A DNA stretch of 64,000 nucleotides from Epithemia pelagica (lineage: Eukaryota; Bacillariophyta; Bacillariophyceae; Surirellales; Surirellaceae). The notes under the pieces were generated by a model. The model saw nothing but the letters and a program-made list of their open reading frames with translations. It ran no database searches and was not told where the DNA came from. The position numbers and the translations under genes were made by a program. Shown here one piece after another: positions 41,527-53,370 of this stretch (its first letter is position 1; every line of letters starts with the position of its first letter). The DNA is taken from the NCBI GenBank assembly GCA_946965045.2, contig OX337230.1:806001-870000 (forward strand), in the 5' to 3' direction.

Positions 41527-44500
41527 ATGGCGGAAGAAGCTGAAAACAACGTCATGGAATCTCCATCGCCACCACCAAAGTCTACACCGCGACTTATGAT
41601 CACCAAAATGGTACGTTTTTGATCAGGAGATGATATTATATACGCTTCTAGTTGGGCATTTCCTCAACCATAGAAATTTCTTCCACACTTCCAGGTGTTG
41701 GAGAATTTCAAGTCGTATGCTGGGAAGCAAGAGATTGGACCATTCCATCACTGTTTCAGCTCAGTGATCGGCCCCAATGGATCCGGAAAGTCCAATGTTA
41801 TTGATGCCATGCTCTTTGTATTTGGAAAACGGGCCAAGCAATTGCGTCTCAACAAAGTTTCCGAGCTTATTCACAAAAGTGATCAATGCTCACCCACTGC
41901 AGCCACTGTCACTGTGTACATGGAGGAAATTATCGATCTCCCACCGCCCTCCACCACAGAGACTGGGAGAGAGTCATACACCTCACAATCCGTGGACCCT
42001 CTCCCATACGAGATTGTTCCGAATTCGCAGGTAATCTTGTCTCGTACCGCCAAAAGCGACAACTCGTCCGTATACAAACTCAATGGGAAGACCACACAAT
42101 TCCGGGACATTAACGCCTTTCTGAATACCAAAGGAATCGATCTCGAACACAATCGATTCCTTATTCTTCAGGGGGAAGTTGAACTCATTGCAATGATGCC
42201 TCCAAAGGCCAAGAACGAAGGGGACAATGACGGTTTGTTGGAATACCTCGAAGACATTATTGGATCTCACACATTTGTGCCGGCCACACAAGAGGCCGCA
42301 GAAAAAATCGAAGCATTGGGAGTGACACGCCAGGAGAGGTTAAATCGAGTCAAGGCGGCGCAAAACGAAACGAAATCCCTGGAGGGGGCCAAGAAAGAAG
42401 CGCAGCAGCTCCTGAGGAAAGAACGAGCCATTCGTCAGGAACAAAGCAAGCTCTATCAACGAGAACGTTTGATCGTTCAACGCAAATCCGCTTCCCTCGC
42501 AACAAAGAAAGAAGAGCTTGACACTGAAATAGAACAATATCGTGAAAAAACAAGCGGTGCATCAAGTGAACTAGAAGAATTGATGGAACGACATGAAGAG
42601 TTTCGTGTCGAATACAATAAAGCCAATGACGAACTTGAGAAGACACAACAAGAATTTTCGGCCTTTGAACGTAGGGATATTAAACTCCGCGAAGCCGTCA
42701 AACACACGAAACAAACAATTAAAGATTGGGAGAAAAAAGTGGCGGAACACGAGAAAAAGCAAAACACTGCACAGCGAAAACACGATTCCGCGGTGGAACG
42801 AATTCCGGAACTCGAGAAGCAGATTGAGGATTTAAAAGCAAGCAAGCTGGAAGAGGAAGCTATTCTGGAAGAAATCCAGGAAGAAACGCGGCATGCCACT
42901 CATAAGCTCCGAAGTGAGCTAGAAGCCAAGACCGAAGCCCTGGCCCCTTTGATGCAAGATCGAACAGCCCGTCAAACAGCTTTGGACACGGCCCAGACAG
43001 AACTCAACTTGATTCAAGATGCCACCCGTGAGGCACAAAAACGTCTGGAAGACGCGACACAGGAACTTGCCAATCTAGAAGACAATCATGAGAAAAAGAA
43101 AGAAGCACTTCGAGAACACCAGACAACAATTGACGAGAGTAAAAAGCAACTAGATTCGCTTCAAACTGAAGACCACAATTTAGCCGATGAAGAAGCCCAG
43201 TTGTCACGAAAGCATAAATCGCAACTGGTAAGTTTCATCATTTCAAATTTAAGGTTATGTTATGAGTCCTCACGTTTTTTCGTTTGTTTGTCAACTTCAA
43301 GGCTCGGACTGAAGACGCGAAAGCTGCACTGCAGTCGAAAGGAGGTCCAAAGTCATCACCGTCAGTCCAGGCTATACTCAAAGCGGCAAGATCGGGAGGA
43401 CCACTTGCAAAGGTTGGGGTACTGGGTCGTCTTGGGGACATGGCAACCATCGACGCCAAGTATGATGTCGCAGTATCAACCGCTTGCGGGTGTCTCGACT
43501 ACGTTGTTGTCCAAACTACGGCTGGTGCACAAAGATGCATTGAGTTTCTCCGGCATCACAACATTGGCCGCGCCAATTTTATCCCTTTGGACAAAATGAA
43601 GAAAGGGGCCCATGATCGAGTTGTTGAAACACCGGAAAGAGCTCCCCGTCTACTGGAATTAATTCAGCCTCTTCAAAAGCACAACTACGCAAGCGTCATG
43701 TCGGCTGTCTTTCTTGGCGTCAGCGATACCCTTGTTGCACCTGACCTGGAAACGGCGACACGGTGGGCTTATGACTTTGGCAAGCGATGGCGTGTTGTTA
43801 CTCTTGACGGAAAACTGCTCGAGACAGCGGGTACTATGACGGGTGGCGGAAAACACGTCAGGAAAGGCGGTATGAAGCTCTCAGTAAGTTTCTCATTGTT
43901 CACTATCGTATATCAATCGTTCTATCTCTGACATATGCTTGTGTATCAGAATTCTCGTGCCACCGCCAGTGCCATCGATGAAGACGACAGCTTCGATATG
44001 GACGTAAAAACCTTGGAGATAGAATTGGGAAAAACCGAGAATCGACTTCGTGAAATACGTCAACAACGCAAAGATCTTACTGATCAGATTAACAAATTGA
44101 AGCGCCAAATCAAGGATGTCGAGAAGCGTCTTCCCAAGTTGACAATGGAGATCGAATCGTTTCATACAACAAGAGAGAACCTAACGAATCTCATTCCGCA
44201 GCTGAAGGAACGGTCAATGATGTCGTCAGAGCAAAAACAGAAAGAAGAAGAAATGGCTGAAAAGATCGAACTTTTGCAAGGGGAACTGGACGACTGCATT
44301 AACCAGGCGTCCGAGCTCGAATCTGAAGTACATAAGCTACAAAAGTCAATTCTAGATGCCGGGGGAAAGCGGCTGAAAACACAATCCACAAAATGTGAAG
44401 ATATATCGACTGAATTGAAAGAAAGCGAGAAAGAGCTCTCGTCCTCAAAGGTCGCCATTACATCCTCTCAAAAGGCTATGAAAAAGGCAAGTGAAGCGAA

Positions 44501-45957
44501 AGCAAACGCCGAAAAGGAACTAGAGGAAGCGCGATCGTTGCTCGAAGAGAAGCAACAGGAACTGAAATCGCTGGAAGATGATGCTTTTGCAGTGACTGAG
44601 GCATTCGAAAAGGTCAAAGAACTTGCGGCAGAGAAGAAATCGGAGCTGGATAGTATTGCCAATTCCGTTGAGAAGGCCAAGAAGTCCCTCGCGGGTCTTC
44701 AAGGAAAGGAAGTCGAATTGGTAAGCCAAGTGGACGCTATCACCGAAAAGCTCTCGCAGTATTCCGACAGTATCACGGCGTGGGATCGATCCTTAGACGA
44801 GCTTATTGAGACTGCAAAGAAGACCGAACGTGATCTCTGGGAAGACGAAGAGGAAGAAGCCAGTGGCGGAGAGGACGAACCAGACAACACAGCAGATGAT
44901 GTCGAGATGAAGGATGTAGAAATTGACGATAAGGAAGACGAAGAGTTGAAAGATGTTGATATGGATGACAACGAAGAGGAAGAAAATGACGAACAACAGT
45001 CTTATGAGGCCAGTATAACGGCATTCTATCCAACATACAATGAACGTGCTCTTGATCGATATGATTCTGAAGAGCTCCGGAACAAAATTTCAAAGCTCGA
45101 GGCGGAGCGTAAATCGTTAGCGAATGATGTCCATTTGGGAGCCATAGCGGAGTATCGTAAGAAGGAGAAAGAATATATGGCAAGGTAAGATCCCAGTATC
45201 GTTGATGCTCCTCGTTAATGTTTTCTCTTCTTACTTCTAACATTCTTGCCATCGTAGGATTAAAGAACTTGACGAAGTTACAGAGGAGCGAAACCTTGTG
45301 CGCCGAGAATTTGAAGAGTTGAGGCGAAAGCGTCTCGAAATGTTCATGGAAGGGTTCAACCAGATTTCTTATAAATTGAAAGAAATGTATCAAATGATTA
45401 CTTTGGGTGGCGATGCAGAACTTGAGCTCGTTGATTCACTGGACCCATTTGCTGAAGGCATTGTCTTCTCGGTGCGCCCTCCGAAGAAAAGTTGGAAGAA
45501 CATCAGTAACTTATCGGGTGGCGAGAAAACGCTGTCATCTCTGGCACTTGTTTTTGCACTTCATCATTACAAGCCTACACCCCTGTATGTTATGGATGAG
45601 GTCGACGCAGCGCTTGACTATAAGAATGTCTCCATTGTCGGAAACTACATCAAAGAACGGACTCGAGATGCACAATTCATTATCATTTCGCTTCGCAACA
45701 ACATGTTTGAACTGGCCGATCGGCTAGTGGGAGTTTACAAGACCTTTAATTGCTCGAAATCCATCGCCGTGAATCCGGCTTCCTTCGGCATCGAATGTCA
45801 GCAAAATGGGATTAGTGCCACTCCAGCTCTTCGAAATCGATCCAATTCCATGGCCCCAAACCAGAGTACATCGAAGATGGGTGGAGGTAGGCCAAGTGTG
45901 CCTTCCACACCAATGGTCATTGCTCCTTCCAACCATCCGTCTCCAAAGGAAAACTAA
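41527..45957 (+). CDS. SMC4: Condensin subunit SMC4
   Basis: Chromosome-condensation ATPase, about 1377 residues in five exons: 41527-41610, 41695-43227, 43302-43883, 43950-45184 and 45258-45957. The introns are 66-84 bp, all GT-AG and frame-consistent. The N-terminus RLMITKMVLENFKSYAGKQ and Walker A VIGPNGSGKSNVIDAML are SMC4-type. Long coiled coils flank a hinge (FIPLDKMKKGAHDRV, TVAGTMTGGGKH-like region at exon 3). The C-terminal ABC signature is NLSGGEKTLSSLAL and the Walker B region is YVMDEVDAALDYKNV, then IIISLRNNMFELADRLVGVY. An acidic patch (DDVEMKDVEIDDKEDEELKD) interrupts the second coiled coil. The partner SMC2 is not in the window. All catalytic motifs are intact. Confidence 0.96.
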
Positions 45958-46177
45958 GCAGGTGTCTTTGAGACTGGCACTGTTTGGATTTGGCGGTGGT
46001 TTGAACTGAGAATTCATTTCTAGTGCGTCAATCGCGTAACTTCGCTTTAATTCCCTTTGTGTCATACTGACAGATCCAGACTTTAGTCTTCTGGTAGGTA
46101 CTTCTATGTAAAAGGCAGGAAGCATTGAAATCATATGGGAGCATAGAATTGCCTGGACTAAAAACCCGAGTTACCTA

Positions 46178-47524
46178 CTAGTCATCAATGCTCATTCGAC
46201 TATCGTCCTGGCTACTACTGCACGGGAGGAGTGACGCTCCTCCTCCCCCCAATGCAGGAATGAGCGCGGTCCGGTCCTGGTCTTGGGACACGCAGTCATA
46301 ACAGACATGTCCCTCGTCATTGTTGTTGTTGTCGTCGTGTTGGTACGGGTGGTTTCCAATGATCTGCTGGACCTGATCCCGACTTCGACAACAAAACGTA
46401 CAAAAGGTTTCGTGACAGAGAACACACGTCAAGGTACAGGAGGAACACAGAGCATGGTGACAAAACTGACACGTGGCTGGACCACCACCACCACCATTCT
46501 TCTCACCACGACGACGTGGTGGGACCCGCTCGTGCCGTACTGTGCCAGGATCGACAAGAGACGTTTGAACCCACCCACGAGTCGTCGATTGGGCGGCTGG
46601 AGCACGACGACGGGCCTTGGGTTTGCCGTCGGGGGGTGATGGGCCCGTCCTTGGTTTGGTGCGGGAGGCAAAGTAACGATCCAACGTGTTGGTTTGCGGT
46701 ACTAGGGCTTGGCAAGGAGGAACAGCCGCTGCGGCTGCTGCTGCAGCTGTGGAAGGACATGTACGACGACAAGACGGCACATCCTGGTTGTTCGGACAAG
46801 TTTCAATCGACAGAGGCTGACGACAAATAAAACAACACTCGTTGTTGCTGCTGCTGGTTTTGGGAGGTTTCCGAGTCGTAGAGCTTGATTGTGCTTTGGT
46901 ATTAGTCGATGGTTGCTTCCACCAATCCCACGATGAGGACAATGAGGCAGTCGTTGTTGCTTTGGAAGACTGTGATGGAGGTGCTTCCGACTGGTGGATT
47001 GGCATCGGGGCACTGGTCGCCGCCACGGATTGGGACGACAAGGAGGACTGCCAACCAGAACAAGGGTGGATCGTAGTGGCAGTATTCGTGGAGAATGATG
47101 GATCCATGGAGATTGTGGTTGGATCGTGGTGATGGGCATAGCAGGGACGCTTGCGAGCAGGTGGTTGTGAGATGCCGTCGAGTGCATGTAGGGGCGCCGT
47201 TGGTCTTTCGTGTGGTTGTGGACCGGACAGATTGAGGGAACGGCCATCCTCCATTGGTTGTTGTTGTTGTTGTTGTTGTTGTTCCCCAAACTGGATAGTT
47301 GTGGACACTGTTGCGCGCTTTCGAGTTTTACTTGGATTCCAGTGATTTGTAGCCCATGGAGGCCAGAGAAGGGTTGCATTGGGGTTGTCATCGGGCAGGA
47401 TGTGGTCGTTGATGTTGTTGTTGTTGTTGGTAGGAGTAGTATTGTTGGAGGACAATGGTTGCTGCAAGAATGTCCAACCAGGAGCCCGAGTGTCATTCTG
47501 TGGAAACGTCATGATATCTTCCAT
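46178..47524 (-). CDS. Siva-like cysteine-rich protein
   Basis: About 448 residues from the ATG at 47524 (MEDIMTFPQ); the frame is open further upstream to 47725 without support. Most of the protein is low complexity (Asn, Gln, Ser, Thr runs). The C-terminus has a dense zinc-binding cluster, CQFCHHALCSSCTLTCVLCH then ETFCTFCCRSRD, and a later CYDC, resembling the C-terminal cysteine-rich region of the apoptosis-regulatory protein Siva. An earlier CCFICRQPLSIETC gives a second small Cys group. The cellular role in algae is unknown. It is convergent with SMC4, about 220 bp away. Confidence 0.6.
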   Translation of the reverse strand: MEDIMTFPQNDTRAPGWTFLQQPLSSNNTTPTNNNNNINDHILPDDNPNATLLWPPWATNHWNPSKTRKRATVSTTIQFGEQQQQQQQQPMEDGRSLNLSGPQPHERPTAPLHALDGISQPPARKRPCYAHHHDPTTISMDPSFSTNTATTIHPCSGWQSSLSSQSVAATSAPMPIHQSEAPPSQSSKATTTASLSSSWDWWKQPSTNTKAQSSSTTRKPPKTSSSNNECCFICRQPLSIETCPNNQDVPSCRRTCPSTAAAAAAAAVPPCQALVPQTNTLDRYFASRTKPRTGPSPPDGKPKARRRAPAAQSTTRGWVQTSLVDPGTVRHERVPPRRRGEKNGGGGGPATCQFCHHALCSSCTLTCVLCHETFCTFCCRSRDQVQQIIGNHPYQHDDNNNNDEGHVCYDCVSQDQDRTALIPALGGGGASLLPCSSSQDDSRMSIDD

Positions 47525-47935
47525 GTTTCTTTGGCACACAAGCACTGGAGCAACAGAGACCACGAAAACGAGGTGAGATAAATCGCCTTTTCTTCCGGTT
47601 GAATGTTCATTGTCCAGAGACAACTGAGAAACAAAAGGAGAATGAATGAATGGAGGGAAAAGCGAGGTGCGCGTGCGGACGCGAGCGAGCACCATCCGCG
47701 GTTGCGCGTGCAAAATCCACCACAAAAAGACGGCACATCACCATGGACAATGGGCCCAACCACCAACCACCCACAGTTCCAAACAAACAGCGAACGGCAA
47801 TGACATCGGACGGCATTCGTTCCTTCTCCTTTTTGCAATGATTTGGTTGGAGGTAGGCTAGTGTTTATTAGCTAGCGTAGGTGTTACAGGGAATGTACAA
47901 GGAGACTGCTACCTACTAGATCCAACTGGTGCTAC

Positions 47936-48955
47936 TTACAAATGGTACAGTTTTCTCCGAGAGGAAGCGATTCGAGACATTTTCCTTTGACTTGTCTTCC
48001 AAGATGGAGCCGTTCGTCGTCGTAGTGTCAAGGGACCATCCGGGAGTGGGGCATCCCGTCTCTTGTCTTGTTGCCGTTCCGGGAGTTGCGGTGGGTGCTC
48101 TTGTGGTCGTTGTTGTCGTTGGTATGCGTCGTTGGGCTCCTGGTTGGGCGGCAACTGCAAGTGGGGAGGGACAAGGTCCTGGAGCAAGAGGCGTAAATCA
48201 AGGCGCCCGTTCATGGAGTGTTCCAAGTTGGTCATGTAGGAACGAAACCCAGTCGTTTGCAACAAGTGAGCGACATAGGAAAAGACTTGTTCTTGGTGTG
48301 GTCGGTTCGAATGGGAGCCTGGATCTCCTCCTTGTGGTGGTGGTACAGAATGATGCTTCTCCTCACGCAACCTAGTCCTTGGTGGTTGTGGCATTCCCCT
48401 GCTGGAGCCCGGGGGAGCAGCCATCCTCCGTGGGATCGGTAGGGCAGCCGGATTGTGTCGGCCAAAGCTCTGCGAAAAGGCTCGAACATCTGCCATGCTG
48501 GAAAAGACGAGAATCATTTTCGAGTCACCCTTCGCCGCCGCAGTTTCATGTTCCTGAACCACGACGACTTGAAGGCGATTGCGTCGTCGCGTCACGACGG
48601 TGGACGTGGGTGGAAGGCGGAGGCAAAAGCATAGTTGGGGAATGAGAATCGCCTCCCTTTGCGCACGTACTCGAAACCAGGTGGAAACCACTGGTCGTTG
48701 TGGTTGTGGTTGTGGGTGGTGTAGTGGTGGGTGTTGTGGTTGGGGTTGTCCTTGCAACGACGCTGCTTGTTGAGTGGCTGCTGGTTGTCGTACTTGAATT
48801 CGGTGCCATCCATGACTGGTTTCGCGATAGAGTTGGACCATCCATTCCTCCTTGTTGTCGGCGTTGTCGTCCTTTTCGGGAGACGTATTTCTGTGGTGGT
48901 TGGAATGAGTTCGTTTCTTCAATGGTCGCTGGCTGTGGCTGGTTGGGTTCACCAT
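47936..48955 (-). CDS. Hypothetical protein, Pro/Gln-rich
   Basis: 339 residues with no family that I recognise. A short globular-looking part ([20 protein letters not shown], then [19 protein letters not shown]) is separated by His/Pro/Gln-rich linkers. A second part ([33 protein letters not shown]) is helical. It is divergent from SmD1, 295 bp apart. The uninterrupted frame and amphipathic segments suggest a real gene, but this is not certain. Confidence 0.5.
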   Translation of the reverse strand: MVNPTSHSQRPLKKRTHSNHHRNTSPEKDDNADNKEEWMVQLYRETSHGWHRIQVRQPAATQQAASLQGQPQPQHPPLHHPQPQPQRPVVSTWFRVRAQREAILIPQLCFCLRLPPTSTVVTRRRNRLQVVVVQEHETAAAKGDSKMILVFSSMADVRAFSQSFGRHNPAALPIPRRMAAPPGSSRGMPQPPRTRLREEKHHSVPPPQGGDPGSHSNRPHQEQVFSYVAHLLQTTGFRSYMTNLEHSMNGRLDLRLLLQDLVPPHLQLPPNQEPNDAYQRQQRPQEHPPQLPERQQDKRRDAPLPDGPLTLRRRTAPSWKTSQRKMSRIASSRRKLYHL

Positions 48956-49250
48956 GGTGGTCGAACGGTCTTGTTGGCATCAAAAACCCAAGCAACAGGA
49001 GAATGACAATGACGCGGAGAAAGTTGCACAAAAGACACGCTGTCCGGACATGCGGGCGGGCGTCTTGTCGGAGCCGGCCGGCGTGAAAGAAGTAAACCCG
49101 CAAACAGAAATACCCGCAGCACCACAGGACTCCCTCCAACAGACAACCCACGACGGACACGGACGACACCAACCACGCAACAACAACCAAACCACAACCA
49201 TATATCTTGTTGCAGGTTCGAGAAACAAACAACAACCACAGCAAACAATC

Positions 49251-49742
49251 ATGAAATTGGTCAAATTTTTGCAAAAATTGAACCGGGAACAAGTGACCAT
49301 TGAGCTCAAAAATGGAACTGTCATTCAAGGTACTGTCGTCGGTGTCGATGCCACCATGAATTGCCATTTGAAAAAAGCCAAGGTGACCGTGTACGTCCTC
49401 TGAACGAATGCGTTTCGTGAGTTTGAGCGTCGTTGAGAGGGGTCTCACGTTCTTGTGTCATTTCATGGTTGCTGTTCTCGTTTTTCCAACAGTCGCGGCA
49501 AGAATCCAGTGTCGCATGCCACCTTGTCGGTGCGAGGATCGACGGTCCGATCCTGGATTTTGCCCGAAGCCTTGAATGTGGATGCCTTGTTGGTCGATGA
49601 CACTCCCAAAAAATCGCAGTCGGCGGCCGCCATCAAAAGCATGGGACGTGGCGGTGGTGGTGGTTTGGCCCCAGGGAGTAGTGGAGGACGAGGTCGGGGA
49701 CGAGGCCGGGGACGGGGAAGCATGGGAGGGGGACGACGGTAA
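49251..49742 (+). CDS. SNRPD1: Small nuclear ribonucleoprotein SmD1
   Basis: Core spliceosomal Sm protein. Exon 1 is 49251-49390 ([20 protein letters not shown] then [17 protein letters not shown], the Sm1 motif), the intron is 49391-49492 (102 bp), and exon 2 is 49493-49742. The junction restores [12 protein letters not shown]. Sm2 is [14 protein letters not shown], and the tail is the Gly-Arg-rich repeat ([11 protein letters not shown]) that is methylated in other eukaryotes. Length of about 129 residues fits the family. Confidence 0.96.
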
Positions 49743-50323
49743 TCACCACCAACACGTATGTACCATGTGGTCGTCCGCACCAACAATTCAAAAATTGGAA
49801 CGATGGACGACCCATTCCACGGAAATGCATTCGTCCATTCCAAACCAGGTACATTCTCGATGATCGACTCCACATCCGGATGGAGCCCCTCAGCACATGA
49901 CTACCGAGGTGAATGGAGGGAACGTTGAGAATGGAGAGAAAATTCGCTTTCTATATGTAAAGACAAAAAGAATAGAAATCATGTCAACCCTCGCTTCTCG
50001 TTGATTGCTGGGCCAGAAAAAGAGACTGAAGGCTACTAATTTCTAAAATCTAGAATTGTGTGTGTGTGTGTGTAACTACGAAAACAGAACATTCCAAGAC
50101 AATCGGAACGTTCGCATAAAGTTTGTCAAGAGGATAAAAGAATGCATGTTCCATTCCAAATGCTTGGTCCAACAGGAACGACAACACACGAGCCATTGCT
50201 CCTTTCCCCCAAACGAGAATGGCACGCAAGCCATCCACTCAGTGGTTTTCCCTAGAATCGCACCCATGGAGACCCAGACACTTGGAAGACGGATGCAGTG
50301 GTAGTTTTCTCTTTCGCTCGCTT
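49743..50323. other. Convergent intergenic region, source of the 56.25-kb copy
   Basis: 581 bp with a (gt)n run at 50055-50072. The part from about 50010 leftwards to the membrane-protein gene is copied in inverted orientation at 56.4-56.69 kb. No gene. Confidence 0.6.
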
Positions 50324-52603
50324 TTACAGCGCCACAGGGGCTTTGACCAAAGCACCTTGACGCTCGGCCATGGCATGACGGAGGGCTTGGAACTTGGCCC
50401 GAAGAAACAAGAGGAATGGGACCACCAATGCTACCATCCATCGCGTGACTCGGACCGGACCCAAGAACAAAAATTCTCCAATGCACCACTTGATTACCTT
50501 GGCCGTTGTTTCCATTTGGGGATTCACCATGCATTGCAAAAAGACACCTGGTAAAATGTAACGAGGAAAGAATCCGGGTGGATTCAATACCCCCGTTTCT
50601 TCGTGAAACTCGCCCGTAAAGAAACTAATAAAGACATCCAAAAAGAATATAATGGCCATAAAGACATCAAATTTGCGAATCACCAATTCCATGACCGACA
50701 CGGCCGCTCCTTGCCATAGCATGTGGGTGGGTGAACAATGCCAGGGCAGTTCCGTTGTCACAGCCTCGGCGGTTGTGGTGGTGGAAGTGGCATTGTTGCC
50801 CATCCACCGACCGACACCTTGAAAGAGGGAATCGTAGAATTGTACCTTGGCCGGTTTGGGATTGCATTCGGGCAAGGTCGCCCAGCGTTGAGGAAGCATG
50901 TTTCGCTCCACCATGTTGTTGTAACTCTTGTACTTGTTCTTCATTTTGGGTTCCAAGGCCTTGCCGGCAATCTCAAAGAGGACGGCAAAGACAAAGGCAG
51001 CCTTCCACCAAACAATAAAGGGTGTATTGGGACGCAAGAGCATCTTGTTAATGACATAGTCGGTATGTTTTTGCAATTCTTGATGCAATTCGTACATGCG
51101 GGCTCGATCTCGTTCGCCCATGGATTGCGATTTGGCTTTCAATTCCTTTTGTTTTTGTTGCAAATCGGCCAATTCTTGACGCTTTTGTCGAATGCGTTCT
51201 CGTGCTCGTTCCAAAGCGGCCCGCAACTGCTTTTGCAGTTTCATGACCGCAATCGTTTCCTTGTCGCCCTGAAACAATTTGAGTGCCTTGGCCAAACGCC
51301 GCGCCTTTTTGGCTCGATACACTTTTTGCATACACAGGGCCGCATGTTCACGAATCTCCTCCGGGGTCCGTTTCCGCATGAGCCGTTCTCGAATCTTGCG
51401 GGCAATCCGGGCTTGGCGTTTTTGTTGTTGCTTTTTCAACAAATCTTTGAGATTTTGCAAAAACTTGTTGGACGTGGCCACAATGGGCATGAGGTACTTG
51501 AGCCATCGGAGGTAGGCCAAAATCTTTTTGGCTCGTCGCGAAAAGGAAATGGGATTTCTCAAGGCCTTGCGAGCAACTTGAACGGCGACATCCTTGGCCT
51601 GTCGAGTTCCCTCCTTTTGAATCATGCGTCCCACCGAAATCATGCCCATGCGAAGAATGGCAAACAACAAGGTATAACTGGTGTAATCTTCAAAATAATC
51701 GTCCAATTCTGCAACTGGATCCGATGATCCCCCCTTTTTGTGGGACGACGACACGTGGTTGCTGTAATAGTGTTGCACTTGTTGCTCCAAATCGTCCCGG
51801 GTATTCCATTGAAAAGTGGCCGAGGGATTTTCTCCTCGAGCAAGCATGGCCAAGACATTGTAGACGAGAAAATAAAATCCCACGGGTAAGAGGACCACTT
51901 GAAAGACAATGGTTTGCACATAGACCACGGTAGGCTTGTCCCAGCCGAACCAGGTGGTGGTCTCCACCGTCGGTGGTGGTGGTTCCTGGCCGGTTTTGTT
52001 GGATGCCGCCGCTAAGAGTCGACGTCGATCCAATTCCCGGACTGTATTGATCCAATTGTCTCGGGCCGTGACAAAGGCATCACAGAACCACAAGAGAGAA
52101 AACACGAGACCCAAAAGTGTGTGATTGGCTGCCAAGGTGGCCCAAAACGCTGGCAAAGGTGTCGGCACAGCAGCTCGTTTCTTGGACGTGGCATAATAGG
52201 GTTCCCAACGATCGACTTCAATTTGATGCGTCCATGCCGCGGCAAAATCCAACAAGGCCGCTACGGCCAAGGCATTGTGCCAGATACGAGATACCATGGA
52301 AGTGTCATGCAACGGACTCACTTTGTAATCCAGTTTGGGTGTGTTTGTGTTGTTGGAAGTGGTAGGAACCGAAGTATTACCCGAGGACAAGGACGATTCA
52401 TCGGCTGCAATGTCTGGCTGTGGCTGCAAAGACGACGACGATGATGACATGGATTTGGTAGTCATGCTGGTGGAGGAGGATCGTTGGAGGGTGGCATTGG
52501 CGGCGGCCGAGGAGTTCAACGTCTTGGTGGCGTCGAGAGGAGACGCGGGGGGTGTCGCCGGTGTCAAGTTGGGTGGCTGGTCCTCCACCAAATGGGACGG
52601 CAT
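50324..52603 (-). CDS. Multi-pass membrane protein with IQ motif and ion-channel-like segment, function unknown
   Basis: 759 residues from the ATG at 52603; the frame is open further upstream to 52936. After a Ser/Thr-rich tail come hydrophobic segments (HNALAVAALLDFAAAW, LLGLVFSLLWFCDAFV, VFQVVLLPVGFYFLVYNVLA). A long basic, coiled region follows with an IQ-like calmodulin site (CMQKVYRAKKARRLAKAL) and heptad repeats (residues about 400-560). Near the C-terminus, KFDVFMAIIFFLDVFISFFT and GEFHEETGVLNPPGFFPRYI resemble the S2-S3 part of CNG/HCN-type channels, but no pore or cyclic-nucleotide domain follows. It may be a channel-derived protein. The last codons and 3' flank are duplicated, inverted, at 56.25 kb. 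Confidence 0.6.
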   Translation of the reverse strand: MPSHLVEDQPPNLTPATPPASPLDATKTLNSSAAANATLQRSSSTSMTTKSMSSSSSSLQPQPDIAADESSLSSGNTSVPTTSNNTNTPKLDYKVSPLHDTSMVSRIWHNALAVAALLDFAAAWTHQIEVDRWEPYYATSKKRAAVPTPLPAFWATLAANHTLLGLVFSLLWFCDAFVTARDNWINTVRELDRRRLLAAASNKTGQEPPPPTVETTTWFGWDKPTVVYVQTIVFQVVLLPVGFYFLVYNVLAMLARGENPSATFQWNTRDDLEQQVQHYYSNHVSSSHKKGGSSDPVAELDDYFEDYTSYTLLFAILRMGMISVGRMIQKEGTRQAKDVAVQVARKALRNPISFSRRAKKILAYLRWLKYLMPIVATSNKFLQNLKDLLKKQQQKRQARIARKIRERLMRKRTPEEIREHAALCMQKVYRAKKARRLAKALKLFQGDKETIAVMKLQKQLRAALERARERIRQKRQELADLQQKQKELKAKSQSMGERDRARMYELHQELQKHTDYVINKMLLRPNTPFIVWWKAAFVFAVLFEIAGKALEPKMKNKYKSYNNMVERNMLPQRWATLPECNPKPAKVQFYDSLFQGVGRWMGNNATSTTTTAEAVTTELPWHCSPTHMLWQGAAVSVMELVIRKFDVFMAIIFFLDVFISFFTGEFHEETGVLNPPGFFPRYILPGVFLQCMVNPQMETTAKVIKWCIGEFLFLGPVRVTRWMVALVVPFLLFLRAKFQALRHAMAERQGALVKAPVAL

Positions 52604-53370
52604 GAGACAGGAGAGGTGAATCGAATGGAAGGAAACGATGGACCAAACAAGGAGATCTTTGTTGTGGTCCACAACGAAAGAAGGTATCCTCTCGAGATCG
52701 TCGTCGTCTTCCCAAGAGATTGTTTCTTCGCCAAAAATGAGGAATGACGAGACTTGGTGCCCAATGGAAGCAAAGACTCCCCCCAGTCTCAGTCGCGGAT
52801 CTCGAGAATAGGACGCCTTTGCGACATGATGTGGCGTTTCGGAGTACTTGTATGACGACTTGCACCTCACACATACAAGAAGCAAGATCCAACCACATCT
52901 TTTCGAATGTCGCACTGCAAGTTGTCGGGGAGCCAAGCGCGACCAACGAATGAGCGGAAGAGGCCGGCGTGGTTCCCTATCACATCATGGCACAAACAAT
53001 GGTGCATCCAGCAAAGACGGATGATTCACAGCTTCTCAGTCTAATAGCGGTAGTCAGTGGTGAGAAAGAAATGACACTACCATCAGGTACAACGACTGCC
53101 TCGTACCTTCCATGAATTGAACTCTGTGGATGCCCCGGACTACTTGGCGACCAACCATCCGTTGTGTAGGAGCGACAACCTGTTGCACGGATCTGTGGAA
53201 TACCACACATCCGGGCTGATTTTTCAATATCCTCTCCTCCCGATTTTTAGTCCTCGCTTTGGGTGCTATCCTAAGCCGGGCGCGTCGGTCGGCGTCACAG
53301 CGTTCACGCTATATTGTACTCTGCGCCCTCGTTTCTGACGAAGGAATCATCAACGACGACACCAAAAAAT
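52604..53370. other. Intergenic region between membrane protein and RHS-like gene
   Basis: Divergent gap of about 770 bp holding presumed promoters. The minus frame stays open to 52936, but I see no support for translation there. Confidence 0.4.

Noticed and set aside
48546-49448. Minus-strand open frame (300 codons) across the SmD1 promoter and first exon
   Set aside because: It overlaps the hypothetical gene and SmD1 in another frame, and its hydrophobic patches have no family match.
50738-51727. Plus-strand open frame (329 codons) opposite the membrane protein
   Set aside because: Shadow of the minus-strand gene; no recognisable features.
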